Assembly: GCA_963921425.1 (NCBI GenBank)
Contig: OY992839.1
Span: forward strand, 9,899,409 to 9,963,408
Source: Dryas octopetala
Lineage: Eukaryota > Streptophyta > Magnoliopsida > Rosales > Rosaceae
Reading direction: 5' to 3'
Length of the DNA: 64,000 bases
Made by a program: the position numbers and the translations under genes. Positions 63,805 through 64,000 of the stretch are shown piece by piece; position 1 is the stretch's first letter; every line of letters begins with the position of its first letter. The notes below the pieces were generated by a model, which had not been told where the DNA came from, ran no database searches, and was given only the letters and a program-made list of their open reading frames with translations.

Positions 63805-64000
63805 CATTTTGTTACACTCCCTTACTCTCACCAGAGAGAAAAAACCAGAAAAATCTTTCACTGAAACTGTAAAGTTAGGGTTTCTTTAGCCGCTTAAAGC
63901 TTGTATATGCAGCGCTGTTTGGCTACTCTGAAAATGTACGGTACATTGTTCGCCGAGTCCTGAGGTTGATTCGGAGCTGAAATTAGGGATTTCAGATGGA
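63805..64000 (+). other. 5' end of a plus-strand gene with a short upstream ORF
   Basis: The presumed leader runs from about 63805 past the window edge. It holds an 18-codon ORF at 63907-63963 (MQRCLATLKMYGTLFAES, stop TGA) and then ATGGA at 63996, which could start the main frame. The product is unknown because the window ends. Confidence 0.5.

Overview
The window is nuclear DNA of a flowering plant, most likely a core eudicot with a compact genome. Nearly every gene is split by GT-AG introns, introns and spacers are AT-rich, 5' regions carry telo-boxes, site II (GGCCCA) motifs and CT/GA tracts, and the gene products are plant types: a CIF sulfated peptide, a dehydrin, a chloroplast-type histidinol-phosphatase and a CUL3. 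The species cannot be fixed from sequence alone. A rosid is a guess.

Layout. 1-759 is the 3' end of an unrecognised gene. 1440-2284 is a tandem array of a miniature LTR retrotransposon (TRIM-like). 4749-6023 encodes a 93-residue secreted precursor that I read as a CASPARIAN STRIP INTEGRITY FACTOR (CIF) peptide. 6024-12000 is gene-poor, with one 9-bp-TSD MITE and a possible channel-gene fragment. 12000-16452 is a RING-finger gene. 19398-20285 is a Y3SK2 dehydrin with ABREs upstream. 21102-24712 is histidinol-phosphatase IMPL2/HISN7. 27422-28735 and 30135-32911 are two mitoribosomal proteins, uL14m (HUELLENLOS type) and bL17m. 33541-33909 joins a copy of the uL14m 3' flank to an alpha-tubulin fragment. 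34972-35367 (minus) is a small unknown protein. 37290-37910 resembles RPS9 introns. 38912-40729 (minus) is cytosolic RPS9/uS4. 41427-43188 holds a hAT-type MITE and a Mutator-type MITE. 43567-47330 is CUL3. 48621-49090 is a 127-bp tandem repeat. 49506-58211 is a THADA/TRM732-type protein of 2216 residues. 59417-62922 (minus) is a NAP1-related (NRP/SET) histone chaperone. The last 250 bases start another plus-strand gene.

How the genes relate. They do not form one pathway. Translation is over-represented: two mitochondrial large-subunit proteins, one cytosolic small-subunit protein and a tRNA-modification cofactor. Several share telo-box and site II promoter motifs, which fits co-expression in dividing cells. 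CUL3 and the RING protein are both candidate ubiquitin-ligase parts, but nothing in the sequence links them.

All exon models are manual, built from splice signals, frame continuity and family knowledge. Every multi-exon CDS listed sums to a whole number of codons.
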